Assembly (NCBI GenBank): GCA_964513415.1
Contig: CAZEMX010000011.1
Span: 1-36,875 of the forward strand
Reading direction: 5' to 3'
Source: Methanomethylicus sp964513415
GTDB lineage: Archaea > Thermoproteota > Methanomethylicia > Methanomethylicales > Methanomethylicaceae
DNA length: 36,875 nucleotides
In this document: positions 22,564-31,600 of the stretch, one piece after another
Numbering within the stretch: the stretch's first letter is position 1
Layout: each line of letters begins with the position of its first letter
Position numbers and translations under genes: made by a program
Notes under the pieces: model-generated
The model's input: only the letters and a program-made list of their open reading frames with translations
What the model was told of the DNA's origin: nothing
The model's database searches: none

Positions 22564-23817
22564 TCAGCCCTCCAATAGTTCGACGTTGACCTCGGAGCCC
22601 TCCTCCACCCCCTCACAATCCTCGCCGATGACAACGATGCCGTCGGCCCTTGTTATTGAGGAGAGGAGACCCGAGCCGGTGATCGTGATTGGCGATGCAA
22701 GGAGGCCGCACCCGGTCTCCTCGAGGCGGACCCTCAAGTAATGCCTTATTCCAGGAGTCGTGGGCACCCTCCGCGCCATCATCGCCTTTACGACCCGGCG
22801 CTTCGCCTGGCTGACGCCCGACCATCGCCTGAGCAGGGGCAGTACAATCGCCTCAAACCCGACCATCGCCGAAACGGGATAGCCAGGCAGCATGAAGAGG
22901 GGCTTGCCTTTGACGACGCCAAACCCGAACGGCTTCCCTGGCTTGATCGCAACGCCGTGGAAGATCACGCCCTCATTTGAGATCGACTTGGCTGCCTCCG
23001 GGACTAGGTCTTTTCCGCCCACGGAGGTCCCCCCTATCGAGACGACTGCGTCGGCTGATGATGCCAGCTCGAGCATCTTACCGGATATGTCGGCGCTGCT
23101 GTCGCCCACTATGCCGCCATCGTTGACCTTGCAGCCCGCTTCGGATACCATCGATGCGAGCATCGGGCGCGTCGAGTCGATTATGCTCAGACCATTAGCC
23201 GCGGCGCTGCCCACGCCGACGAGCTCGTTGCCGGTCGAGAAGATGCCGATGTTGGGGCGCATCCGCACGGAGACTGCGTTGCAGCCGACAGAGGCCAGCA
23301 CGCCGATGTGCCACGGCCTGATAACCCTGCCGCATTCCAAGATGGCGTCGCCCGAGCGTATGTCCTCGCCCTTGATCGAGACATTGGCGCCACGCGGGAT
23401 GGGCCTCGTGACTGACACCCGCTCCCCTAGCCGCTCGCAGTCCTCTGCCATGACGACGGAGTCTGCCCCGTCCGGAACCCTCGCGCCGGTGAATATCTCC
23501 ACGCATTCGCCCCTGTATAACGGACCGGCGGGGGGGGCGCCTCCAGCCTCGGCTGTGCACTTGAGAGCCAGCTCTGCAGGGTTGCTACGGGATGAGCTAT
23601 AAGTGTCCTCTGACCTGACGGCGTAGCCATCGACGGCAGACCTGTCGAAGGGGGGTATGTCGACAGAGGATGTGACCCGCTCTGCAGATACCCGCCCGCA
23701 GCAGGACTCCAGCCGGACCTCCTCGGGCCCAGGAATCCAATCGCCAAATCGGTCGAGCACCAAGGATAGGGCATCATCTACAGGCAGCAGTGCCTTGAAC
23801 CCCTTCATCGTCCGCAA
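22564..23817 (-). CDS. moeA: Molybdopterin molybdotransferase MoeA, second paralogue
   Basis: 417 residues, standard length without the extra domain. It has DIPPFDRSAVDGYAV, GARVPDGADSVVMAE, FSTGNELVGVG, SIGGTSVGGKD, IKPGKPFGFG and MLPGYPVSAMVG. Archaea commonly carry two MoeA proteins, and one has been proposed to prefer tungsten over molybdenum; which is which cannot be read here. A TTG at 23817 has GGAAGG 9 nt upstream and is used as the start; an ATG at 23808 is the alternative. The pterin cofactor would be needed by formate or formylmethanofuran dehydrogenases or aldehyde oxidoreductases, none of which is in the window. Confidence 0.93.
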   Translation of the reverse strand: MRTMKGFKALLPVDDALSLVLDRFGDWIPGPEEVRLESCCGRVSAERVTSSVDIPPFDRSAVDGYAVRSEDTYSSSRSNPAELALKCTAEAGGAPPAGPLYRGECVEIFTGARVPDGADSVVMAEDCERLGERVSVTRPIPRGANVSIKGEDIRSGDAILECGRVIRPWHIGVLASVGCNAVSVRMRPNIGIFSTGNELVGVGSAAANGLSIIDSTRPMLASMVSEAGCKVNDGGIVGDSSADISGKMLELASSADAVVSIGGTSVGGKDLVPEAAKSISNEGVIFHGVAIKPGKPFGFGVVKGKPLFMLPGYPVSAMVGFEAIVLPLLRRWSGVSQAKRRVVKAMMARRVPTTPGIRHYLRVRLEETGCGLLASPITITGSGLLSSITRADGIVVIGEDCEGVEEGSEVNVELLEG

Positions 23818-23888
23818 TGGTGTTTACCTTCCTATAGCATTAGGAGCATGCGCCTAATTATTTGAATTGGTCCAATACAAAGATGCGG

Positions 23889-24536
23889 TCAGAGTGCTGG
23901 GATAGGGATCGGCCCGTTCTCGGTAACGGAGTATCCTGTGAAGGAGAGGAAGGTCAGCTGCAAATCACCCATGCCGTATGCGTCGGGGTGCCCCGCATCT
24001 ATCTCCGAAGCGCTGATTGTTACTTTGAAGCCAAGCATGGTGCCCCCGCTCGATGGGTCGACGACGTTTATGAAGCCGCTGGTGCGCGCGTCGTAGTCTT
24101 TTGAGAATAGGAGCACGCCCTGACTGTCGTAGATCTTCACGATCACATAGCCGTTCGACGGCCCCACCTTGCCATTGGCATCGTGTATGGCGAAGGATAC
24201 GACGTAGGAGCCCTCCGCCAGACCGCCATCCACATTGATGAATTTGAACCCGGCAGGCTGTATCTCGACTTGGAGGAGCACCATGACGGCGATCGTCAAG
24301 AATACTATCATGAACAGGATGATGACGGGGACGAGGAAGTACTTGCGCACTGGGGTGCTGTAGAGCCAGTGCAATGGCCGACGCTTTTTGTCCTGAGCGG
24401 GCGCCTCTGCGGCGACAGGCGGCGCAGACGTGACTTTTGAGATGGAGGAGAGCGCCTCACCGAATTGGGAGGCGCATTCGAGGCAGTACTTTGCATCCCG
24501 CGGCAGGTTCCTTCCGCATTTTGGGCATTTGGGCAT
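23889..24536 (-). CDS. Membrane protein with N-terminal zinc ribbon and external beta domain
   Basis: 215 residues from ATG 24536 (MPKCPKCGRNLPRDAKYCLEC), which has GAGG 8 nt upstream; a longer frame to 24572 lacks this. Cys4, Cys7, Cys18 and Cys21 form a zinc-ribbon knuckle in the cytoplasm. After a Pro/Ala-rich linker, residues about 68-95 form one transmembrane helix (FLVPVIILFMIVFLTIAVMV). The C-terminal 120 residues are predicted beta-rich and external (EGSYVVSFAIHDANGKVG, NGYVIVKIYDSQG). This domain order is common among archaeal surface proteins of unknown role. The gene seems to stand alone. Confidence 0.75.
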   Translation of the reverse strand: MPKCPKCGRNLPRDAKYCLECASQFGEALSSISKVTSAPPVAAEAPAQDKKRRPLHWLYSTPVRKYFLVPVIILFMIVFLTIAVMVLLQVEIQPAGFKFINVDGGLAEGSYVVSFAIHDANGKVGPSNGYVIVKIYDSQGVLLFSKDYDARTSGFINVVDPSSGGTMLGFKVTISASEIDAGHPDAYGMGDLQLTFLSFTGYSVTENGPIPIPAL

Positions 24537-24713
24537 GCGAAGCGCCTCAATGTGTCTTTTGCGGCTGTACACCTACCGGTGGAGGCTTTAATATCATTCT
24601 ATTCAGGATTATGCCAGTGCACCCGCTACGATCAGATTTTTGCAGGGGCGCTTTTGTAGAGATCAGCAGGCATTAATGGCCACCGGGAGCCACGGCAGCG
24701 TTGAATGGAGAGG

Positions 24714-26036
24714 CTATGCCTCTTGCGCCTTCGTCAGATTGACGCCGGACACTATCATCGAGGGCATAAGAACGGGCGTGTGGACCTCCCACCAATGCAC
24801 CCACTGCCGCCCCGCGCCGGTGCCCCTTATCGAGTTGAAGATTCTGATGAGGTTGTCGCTGATCCTTACACCCTTGATCGAGCCCTTTACCTCCCCTTCC
24901 TCGACAAGAAATGTGCCGTCGCGGCAGATCGTCGAGAAGTCGCCGGTACCGTAGTTCTGGAAGCGCGTATACCAGTTGCTGACGACCATGATTCCCCGCC
25001 CGAGCTCCTCCAATAGCTCGCCTTCGCTGATTCGCCCGGCACCAACTGAGAGGTTCCATGGGCTGGGGGCAATCCAGCCCGCGTTTCCTGTCGTCGATGC
25101 CTTGAACCGCCTTGCGGTGGACGAGTTGTGGAGATATGTGGAGATCACGCCGTTCTCCACGAGCCGGTTGCACCGCGTGGGCTGGCCCTCGTCGTCGAAT
25201 CCACGCGAGCCCAAGTTCCGCGGGTCTGAGGCATCATCGACCATGTTCAGGCCCTCGGAGAGGGCGCGCTTGCCAAGGAGGTTTGCCAGACACGACATCC
25301 CGGTCTCTACGCTGAAGGCGGAGAAGGCATTGCCAAGCCGTTCGGCAAGATTTGCGCCTATGATCGGCGACAGGCATACGTCGTGCTTGCCTGCGCTCCA
25401 TGGAACGGTGGTCCGGCTCAGCCTGATGATGCGCCCGGCGGCCGCCCCAGCCCGCTCTGGCTCCAGAGAGGCGATGCGTGATGCGCAGCTCATCCCTTGC
25501 CCGTAGGACCCGCCACCGAATGCCCGCACATTAAGGTCGTACCCCGAGCTCTCGTCATATCCCTCTGCCCCAGTCGTCGAGAGTATGCACTGCCTGGCGG
25601 TTGTGGCGGTCATCACGCCGGCGACCCGCTCTGCGCCCTCCTTCAGCGAGGCAATAATCGATGCTGAGACGATGTCGCGAAGACGCTCAAGGTCGATCTC
25701 CTCGCCCTCCAGCCGGTCCGCAAACCGTTTCCCCGTCGGGGGTGCAGCGTCCTCCTGCTCGGGCATCTGCGAAGCCTCGGAGACCGCCTTCTCGATCCCC
25801 CTGCTTATAGCATCTTCAGAAAGGTTCTCGAAGCGGGTTATGATCCTCCTCCTGCCGAACACGGTCAGCAGGTCTATTGCGGTGGAGTTCCAGCTCTGGA
25901 CAACAGTGATCTTGCTGTTGCTGAATCGGATCATGGACTTCTCTACATTTGACGGGAGTGCGATAACGTCGCTGGCCCCCTTGTTGAGCATTGCATTTAT
26001 CAGTTTTTCGCCTAGCTGGTAGAGTGATTCCTTCAT
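24714..26036 (-). CDS. TldE/PmbA-type protein (modulator of DNA gyrase family)
   Basis: 440 residues. The start at 26036 (MKESLYQLGEKLINAML) has AGGGGGG 6 nt upstream; the frame is open another 378 bp upstream but that part is Ser/Pro/Ala-rich and not protein-like. SKITVVQSWNSTAIDL, GYDESSGYDLNVRAFGG, GSRGFDDEGQPTRCNRLVENG and the C-terminal GDFS...CRDGTFLVEEGEVKG follow the TldD/PmbA family. The HExxxH zinc motif of TldD is absent, so this is the TldE half of the TldD/TldE protease. A TldD partner is not seen in the window. In other organisms the pair processes modified peptides or clears aberrant polypeptides. Confidence 0.88.
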   Translation of the reverse strand: MKESLYQLGEKLINAMLNKGASDVIALPSNVEKSMIRFSNSKITVVQSWNSTAIDLLTVFGRRRIITRFENLSEDAISRGIEKAVSEASQMPEQEDAAPPTGKRFADRLEGEEIDLERLRDIVSASIIASLKEGAERVAGVMTATTARQCILSTTGAEGYDESSGYDLNVRAFGGGSYGQGMSCASRIASLEPERAGAAAGRIIRLSRTTVPWSAGKHDVCLSPIIGANLAERLGNAFSAFSVETGMSCLANLLGKRALSEGLNMVDDASDPRNLGSRGFDDEGQPTRCNRLVENGVISTYLHNSSTARRFKASTTGNAGWIAPSPWNLSVGAGRISEGELLEELGRGIMVVSNWYTRFQNYGTGDFSTICRDGTFLVEEGEVKGSIKGVRISDNLIRIFNSIRGTGAGRQWVHWWEVHTPVLMPSMIVSGVNLTKAQEA

Positions 26037-26344
26037 TGAGGCCCCCCTGCAGCGCCCGTGTCGTCGGCACGCAGATGGCTTGAGTTGAATATGGGGGATG
26101 CCCAATAATAAGCTGTCCCCCGGCGTTTTTGCGCCCCAAGCACCTATGCCGATCGCGCAGCTCGGTCTGTCGGCCGCCTTGATCCCCCCGACCGATGCAG
26201 CGACCGTGCATGCCGCGACGGGCAACCGAACAGAATCGGAAATAAGAGGGCGAGCATCATGTAAAACAAAGTGAAGGGTGTCGGCCACTGCCAGAGCGGA
26301 CCGATTGCTGCTCGAAGAGAGGCTGAGATGAGGGGGCACATAGA
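26037..26344. other. Intergenic region between the TldE-like and Y-family polymerase genes
   Basis: This 308-bp gap lies between divergent genes. A weak TATA-like TTATTATTG on the - strand (about 26103-26111) could serve the TldE-like gene, and ATAAGAGG or GTAAAAC (26240-26265) are AT-richer spots on the + side. The in-frame extension of the TldE-like frame across it looks non-coding. No RNA gene is seen. Confidence 0.4.
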
Positions 26345-27433
26345 GTGGGCAGGATAGTGATGCTTGCGGATCTGGACTACTTCTACGCGCAGGTCGAGGA
26401 GAGGAGGGATCCATCGCTCATAGGCAGACCGGTCGTGGTCTGCGTCTATTCCGGCAGGACCGAGGAGAGCGGCGTTGTCGCGACCGCCAACTACGCCGCA
26501 CGGGGTTATGGCGTGAAGTCGGGCATCCCAATCTCGCTTGCCAAGAAGAGGCTTGCCGGCACTAATGCAAAATTCCTGCCCATGGATCACGACTTCTACA
26601 AACAGGCATCAGACAGGGTCATGGCAATCCTGAAGCGGAATGCGGACGAGTTCGAGCAGGTAAGCATAGACGAGGCCTACCTAGACGTCAGCGCTAGGGC
26701 TGCAGGCTTCCAGGAGGCGGCGACCCTGGCGCGCAGAATAAAAGACGAGGTGAGGGCGAGCGAGTCGCTTACGCTCTCGATTGGAGTCGGCCCAAACAAG
26801 GTGATAGCGAAGATAGCATCTGACGTGAAGAAGCCCGACGGGCTGACTGTCGTGATGGATGGGGATACGAAGGCTTTCCTGTCGCCGCTGCCCGTCGAGA
26901 GGCTCGTTGGGATCGGAAAGAAGACCGCAGAGCGGATGGGAGAACTAGGCATAAGGACCGTTGGCGAACTGGCGGCGTTCGACCAGGCTGTGCTGACCAA
27001 GGAGTTCGGGAGGGCGCTGGGTGCATACTTCCACAAAGCATCGAACGGTGAGGACGAGGAGCCGGTCCAAGAAAGGGGAGAGAAGGAGTCGATAAGCAGG
27101 ATCATAACGCTCAAGGAAGATACGAATAACTTGGAGAAGATCACTGAGGCGGCGTACAGGCTTTGCGAAGAGACCATGGTGAAGGTAAGGGACAGGAGGG
27201 TGCTCTTCAGGAGGGTTGGCATAATCGCCATTACGACGGACCTAACCATCAGGATGAGAGACAAGAGCCTGACGACGCCGACCGATGACCTGCAGATCAT
27301 GAAGAGGGCGGTGAAGGAGCTGCTTGAGAGGTATCTTGCGGGGAACCGCCAAGAGCTGAGGCGCGTGGGCGTGCACGTGTCGGGACTCGTGAGGCGCACA
27401 GAAGGGCAGAGCCAACTTACGGGCTTCCTTTGA
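26345..27433 (+). CDS. dinB: Y-family translesion DNA polymerase (Dpo4/DinB type)
   Basis: 362 residues, about the length of Sulfolobus Dpo4. ADLDYFYAQVEE supplies the catalytic Asp9 and the steric-gate Tyr14. VSIDEAYLD supplies the catalytic pair Asp109-Glu110. VGIGKKTAERM is the helix-hairpin-helix of the thumb, and the little-finger domain follows (ESISRIITLKEDT). The last eight residues, QSQLTGFL, form a PCNA-interacting peptide. The start is a GTG with AGGGGG 9 nt upstream. It copies damaged DNA. It is transcribed alone, divergent from the TldE-like gene. Confidence 0.96.
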   Translation: MGRIVMLADLDYFYAQVEERRDPSLIGRPVVVCVYSGRTEESGVVATANYAARGYGVKSGIPISLAKKRLAGTNAKFLPMDHDFYKQASDRVMAILKRNADEFEQVSIDEAYLDVSARAAGFQEAATLARRIKDEVRASESLTLSIGVGPNKVIAKIASDVKKPDGLTVVMDGDTKAFLSPLPVERLVGIGKKTAERMGELGIRTVGELAAFDQAVLTKEFGRALGAYFHKASNGEDEEPVQERGEKESISRIITLKEDTNNLEKITEAAYRLCEETMVKVRDRRVLFRRVGIIAITTDLTIRMRDKSLTTPTDDLQIMKRAVKELLERYLAGNRQELRRVGVHVSGLVRRTEGQSQLTGFL

Positions 27434-27522
27434 AAGAGGGGGAGCGGCATGTGCGGATGCGACGGGGGGTTACAATAAATTTATCTCAAGTGCCGCCCAT
27501 TGATACCCTCCAGTGAGATAAT

Positions 27523-28251
27523 ATGGATTGCGCGGATTTGTCAAAGAAGCTTGCAGAGACACTTGGCCTCGGCATCAAGCCGGTTGCGGTCAAGTTCCTC
27601 AAGCCCGGCGAGGCGATCCCCGAAGGCTTCGCCCTCCCCTCTAGGAGGATGAGGTTCTGCCAGGCAGTGATGGAGGCGGGCTGGGGCAGAGCACTTGCCA
27701 TACTTCCAAACGAGATGGCTTGCGGACCGGGCCCAGGGTCGTTTGGGGGCCTAGTGAAGGAGAAGGTCAGCAAGGGGGAGGTCCACCACGCCTTCGGCCT
27801 CTTCGAGAGCGATGATGCAGCCGCTAAGTGCCTGGGTGCCAACACCAAGATGATGCCAGGATCGGTCTCGGCGGTTCTTGTGGCCCCGCTCTCGGAGTGC
27901 AGGATGGAGCCGGACACGGTCATTGTGAGGGTGAATGCGGAGCAGGCGATGTGGCTGTGCCACAGCAGGGCATTCCATGAAGGGAAGCACCTTACGTTCG
28001 ATGTGCAGACCGAGGCGTGCTTATGCTCAGGGATGGCAGTGGCGCCATACCTCAAAAATGAGGTGCAGCTAGGGTTCGGATGCTATGGCTCAAGGTCAAA
28101 CACGGACCTAAGTGCCAACGAGATACTCGTCGGCATACCAGGCTGCATGCTCAAGATTGTAGTGGCGGCGCTTGAGAGGCTAGGAAAGCCGATTGGCGAG
28201 GCGAAGGCAAAGAAGGGCTTCTACCAAGTGTATCCCGAGAAGTCCGCCTAG
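27523..28251 (+). CDS. DUF169 family protein
   Basis: 242 residues, soluble. It has family traits of DUF169: an N-terminal LGLGIKPVAVKFL, RRMRFCQAVMEA, LPNEMACGPG, a CxC pair (EACLCSG) and GFGCYGSRSNTDL with the closing IGIP-like ILVGIPGCML. The regularly placed cysteines suggest a metal or Fe-S site, but no function is established for the family to my knowledge. A TATA-like TAAATTTA lies at about 27476-27483. A T7 run and a 49-codon gene follow. The start ATG at 27523 is the first in frame. Confidence 0.85.
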   Translation: MDCADLSKKLAETLGLGIKPVAVKFLKPGEAIPEGFALPSRRMRFCQAVMEAGWGRALAILPNEMACGPGPGSFGGLVKEKVSKGEVHHAFGLFESDDAAAKCLGANTKMMPGSVSAVLVAPLSECRMEPDTVIVRVNAEQAMWLCHSRAFHEGKHLTFDVQTEACLCSGMAVAPYLKNEVQLGFGCYGSRSNTDLSANEILVGIPGCMLKIVVAALERLGKPIGEAKAKKGFYQVYPEKSA

Positions 28252-28273
28252 ACGGATTGGGGTAGGCGGCAAC

Positions 28274-28280
28274 TTTTTTT
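28274..28280 (+). terminator. T7 run after the DUF169 gene
   Basis: Seven T residues (AACTTTTTTTACC) 22 bp past the stop, a likely U-rich terminator. A second T6 run sits near 28313-28318. Confidence 0.45.
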
Positions 28281-28370
28281 ACCGACGCGACTCGCCCCTG
28301 CGCCGCATGGATAATTTTTTACGATTGGATGCGGTATTGATAGACGGCAGATTGACAGGGGGCATTTAGA

Positions 28371-28520
28371 ATGGAGGTCAAACTTTGCATAGATGACGAG
28401 AAGATTGATCTTAACGCTTTCGTAGAGAAGATGCTCGGCGGCATGGTCGTCGGCGCCGTGAGCTCGCTGAAGGGTTATGAAGGCGGCTGGAAGACGATCA
28501 TGCTTGAAGTCAAGAAGTAG
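28371..28520 (+). CDS. Small (49-residue) conserved-looking archaeal protein
   Basis: ATG at 28371 with AGGGGG 9 nt upstream, stop TAG at 28518-28520. The peptide opens MEVKLCIDDEKIDLNAFVEK, continues MLGGMVVGAVSSLKG and closes WKTIMLEVKK. A strand, a helix with a small-residue face, then a closing strand is a sensible fold, and codon use resembles the neighbours. From memory, very short proteins of the form xVKxxINGKEIxLNEFVxKIL...VSSLKG are widespread in archaea without known function. It lies 120 bp after DUF169 and converges on the giant protease. Confidence 0.7.
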   Translation: MEVKLCIDDEKIDLNAFVEKMLGGMVVGAVSSLKGYEGGWKTIMLEVKK

Positions 28521-28569
28521 CACTTGCAGCGATTGCAAAGACGTCGGAGGGCACGCGAAGCGCTTTGCC

Positions 28570-28646
28570 ATATATAATAAATATTTTTTAAAAAAAAATA
28601 TAAAAATGCATAGTTATATATACAATATACATTGTACATATGTCGA
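28570..28646. terminator. AT-rich bidirectional terminator region with an inverted repeat
   Basis: About 75 bp of almost pure A/T separates the small + strand gene from the protease gene (-). On the - strand, runs TTTTTATATTTTTTTTT follow the protease; on the + strand ATATTTTTTAAA follows the small gene. ATATATACAAT (28616-28626) and ATTGTACATAT (28631-28641) form an inverted repeat with one mismatch. Confidence 0.5.
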
Positions 28647-31600
28647 TCAATGGACAGGATGCCTTCGCCTCTTGACCGCGACGACCGATCCGATAACCAC
28701 GATCGCCATGACCGCCGCCATAATCGCCAAGGGGACAAGGTCGTAGCTGACTGTGAATGCCCATGACGCCTCGGCAACATTGCCCGCCATGTCAGATACG
28801 GTCAGAATGACGGCGTGCATGCCGACCAGCAGGGAGAGGTTTAGCGAGATGCCGGATGGAGTGGCAGTCGCGTTGGCGACGTACTCGGTGCCGTCGACTA
28901 TCAGCGAGAGTGAACTCAGGGCTATGCCGTTGTCATCAGAGTAGTTGCAGGCGATCAGGAACTGCTGGCCGTAGACTGCGCTGTTGTTCTTTGGCACTGC
29001 GTAGGTGTAGTTTATCTGGGGAGGGGTGGTGTCGACGGTGAAGCTCCAGCTGGCTGTGGCAGTGTTGCCGGCGTTGTCAGAGATCTGGAGCGAGACGGAG
29101 TGCTGGCCGTCGGCGAGACCCGCAAATGGGCAGAGCACGCAGCCGCACGAGGAGTCGAAGATCGCGCCCAAGTCTGCTGAATCGACCAGCAACGACAGCG
29201 AGTCGGGATCTATGCCGGATACAGCGTCTGAGCATTCTGCCATGATGATGCCCATGGTGCTGTTGACGAAGGAGGCGGGCGCGGGGGATAATCCGGCCAC
29301 CGCTGGTGGGGTGGTGTCGACGGTGAAGCTCCAGCTGGCTGTGGCAGTGTTGCCGGCGTTGTCAGAGATCTGGAGCGAGACGGAGTGCTGGCCGTCGGCC
29401 AATGGCGATTCGGGAACGTAGAGGACAGACGTGTCGGTCAATGTCGAGGAGTTGGTGACGTCTGCCCCGTCGATCGTAAGAACCGCTGTGTATGGGTTCG
29501 TCCCGGAGCCGGCATCGGTGAAGTTGATCAGTATAGGCGGGAGGGCATCAAAAAGTATGGAGCCGTTGATCGGCGAGGAGAGGGAGAGGGCCGGCGGCGT
29601 GTTGTCGATGACCAGGTCGATGGTGACTGAGGGGAGCTCGGGCAATAGCGCGAACTGGTCGGAGCCGAGAGTCAGTTTAAGCGAGTAGGAGCCCTCCTCA
29701 GCACCCGATGGAATGGAAATGCTCAGAGTGAGTCTGCCCTCAGCAGTCGCGTTTATCGCGTCGACCCTAGACGGCGAGATGGAGTAACCGACACCATCAG
29801 GGAGGGCGCCGACCTTGGAGAGCCTGGCGCTGAGACCGGTGAGGGTGAAGCCAGTAGAGAGGTTGACCGGCAGGGACACATAAGATCCACTGCGCAGTGA
29901 TATGGGATGCAGCAGCCCGCTCAGCTTAACCAGCGAGAGGGCCCCCTCTACGGCTTCGCTCGGGTCGCCGTTGAAGAGCACGTTGTGCATCAGGACGGTA
30001 TGGACCCCAGCCTCTGGTGACAGGGAGACCCATTCATAGGATCCCCCGCTCCTTGTCTCTCGGCGAAATATTCCGTTGTACCAATAGTTCGAGTTGCCAG
30101 GGGTGTCCGTCGCATCCCATATCATCCATGAGGAGTTGATGCTGAAGAGGTCGATATCGGTCCATTCGCCGCTCCAGTTGCAGATGACGAACGCGGCGAT
30201 GATCTCCGGATCCTGGGGCAACTCCACCAGCCAGGCCTTCCAATCGCCGCTTTCGTAGCGCCAGCCCCAGTCGAAGAGACCGCCCACAGAATATGGATCG
30301 TAGAGGAGCGCCTCCCTTGACGCCGGGGTGATCGGGACGACCAGCGAATTTCCATCAATGAGTTGGGGCACAGCAACGGAGACGGGGAATGCAACCGTGC
30401 GTGCGTCTGACCCCTCGCAAGAGCAGCTCGCCAAGATGAGCCCTTCGTAGACCCCCTGCGTGGCGGATGGCGGGATTGTCATCGTTGCCGTGACTGCCAG
30501 TGTGCCCCGAGGGGCAACTTCGACAAGGCTCGAGCTCAAGGTGATCCAGCTCCAGTCTGACCTCGACCAGAACCGCACTTGGATTTGATAAGGCACTAGG
30601 GACGGTCCAGTTGCCTGCGAAACGAGGATCACGGGCTGACCTTGGAACTTGCATGACGGGAACGAAACGGCAGCCGGGACTGTGCTGCCGATGTTCTCGC
30701 CACAGGTTACGAGCCAGCACTCATCTGGGGTGCACCTGCCGTCGGAGTTGTAGTCGATCCAATCCAGGATGAAGATCATGATGCGGCGTTCGGCCGAATA
30801 GTCGCCGTCGTCATCAAAGTATGTAAATGGATAGCTCAACTGGACGGTCATAATGTCCGCGTTACTTGGCAGGGATATGCCGTTTAAGGGTAGGCTTACG
30901 ATGGTGCCGACGCCGAAACCGTACTCGGGGTTGGTGCGCCATTCTTCTGGCAAGTCGCCCGTGCTACCGTTCAGGCAGAAGCTTCCACCCTCGAGGAGGG
31001 AGTAGTATTGCGGCTCGAGTTCAACCTCGCATAGCGAGAAGGCAGGGTTCGACAATATCAGCGTGGCGCTGGAGCTTGATCCAGGCGCAACGTAGCCAGC
31101 AAACCACGAGGAGTCGAAGAGGGGGCCCTGAGGGGGCGTCGATGGGGTCTCGCCGAGGTAAGCGTTTGAGAATGCCCATGCATGAGAGAGGTACTGTGCG
31201 ATGTTATCATAAGAGGCGCTGGATTTCAGCATAATGCCCTCGGTCCCCATGGCTAGTCCGACGGCGCCGGCACAGTCCACCCTTCCTGATCCCTGAAGGA
31301 ACGCGTCGTAGCCGAGGTCCGCAGCGGAGGACTTCAACATAGCCTTCACGGTCATCGGGTCAGGCGCCTCGCCGTTCGCGGAGAGGTAAGCCTGTGCGAC
31401 CAGTGCGGCAGCGCCTGCCGTCATTGGGCAGGACATGGAGGTGCCGCTGAAGAGAGCATAGGCCTTGAGGCCGCTCATGTGACCGTAGTTCACCTCTGTT
31501 GGGACGTATCCGCCCATGCCGACGCTGACGACATCGGGTTTGATGTATCCCGCGGGGGTTGGCCCACGACCGCTCCACGGTATGACGTCGTCGGCATAGC

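Noticed and set aside
26037..26414. Long N-terminal extension of the TldE-like frame
   Set aside because: It overlaps the divergent polymerase gene and its promoter, is low-complexity, and a strong ribosome site marks the start at 26036.
26677..27450. 257-codon - strand frame opposite the Y-family polymerase
   Set aside because: A shadow of the polymerase gene; Ser/Leu-rich with no domain.
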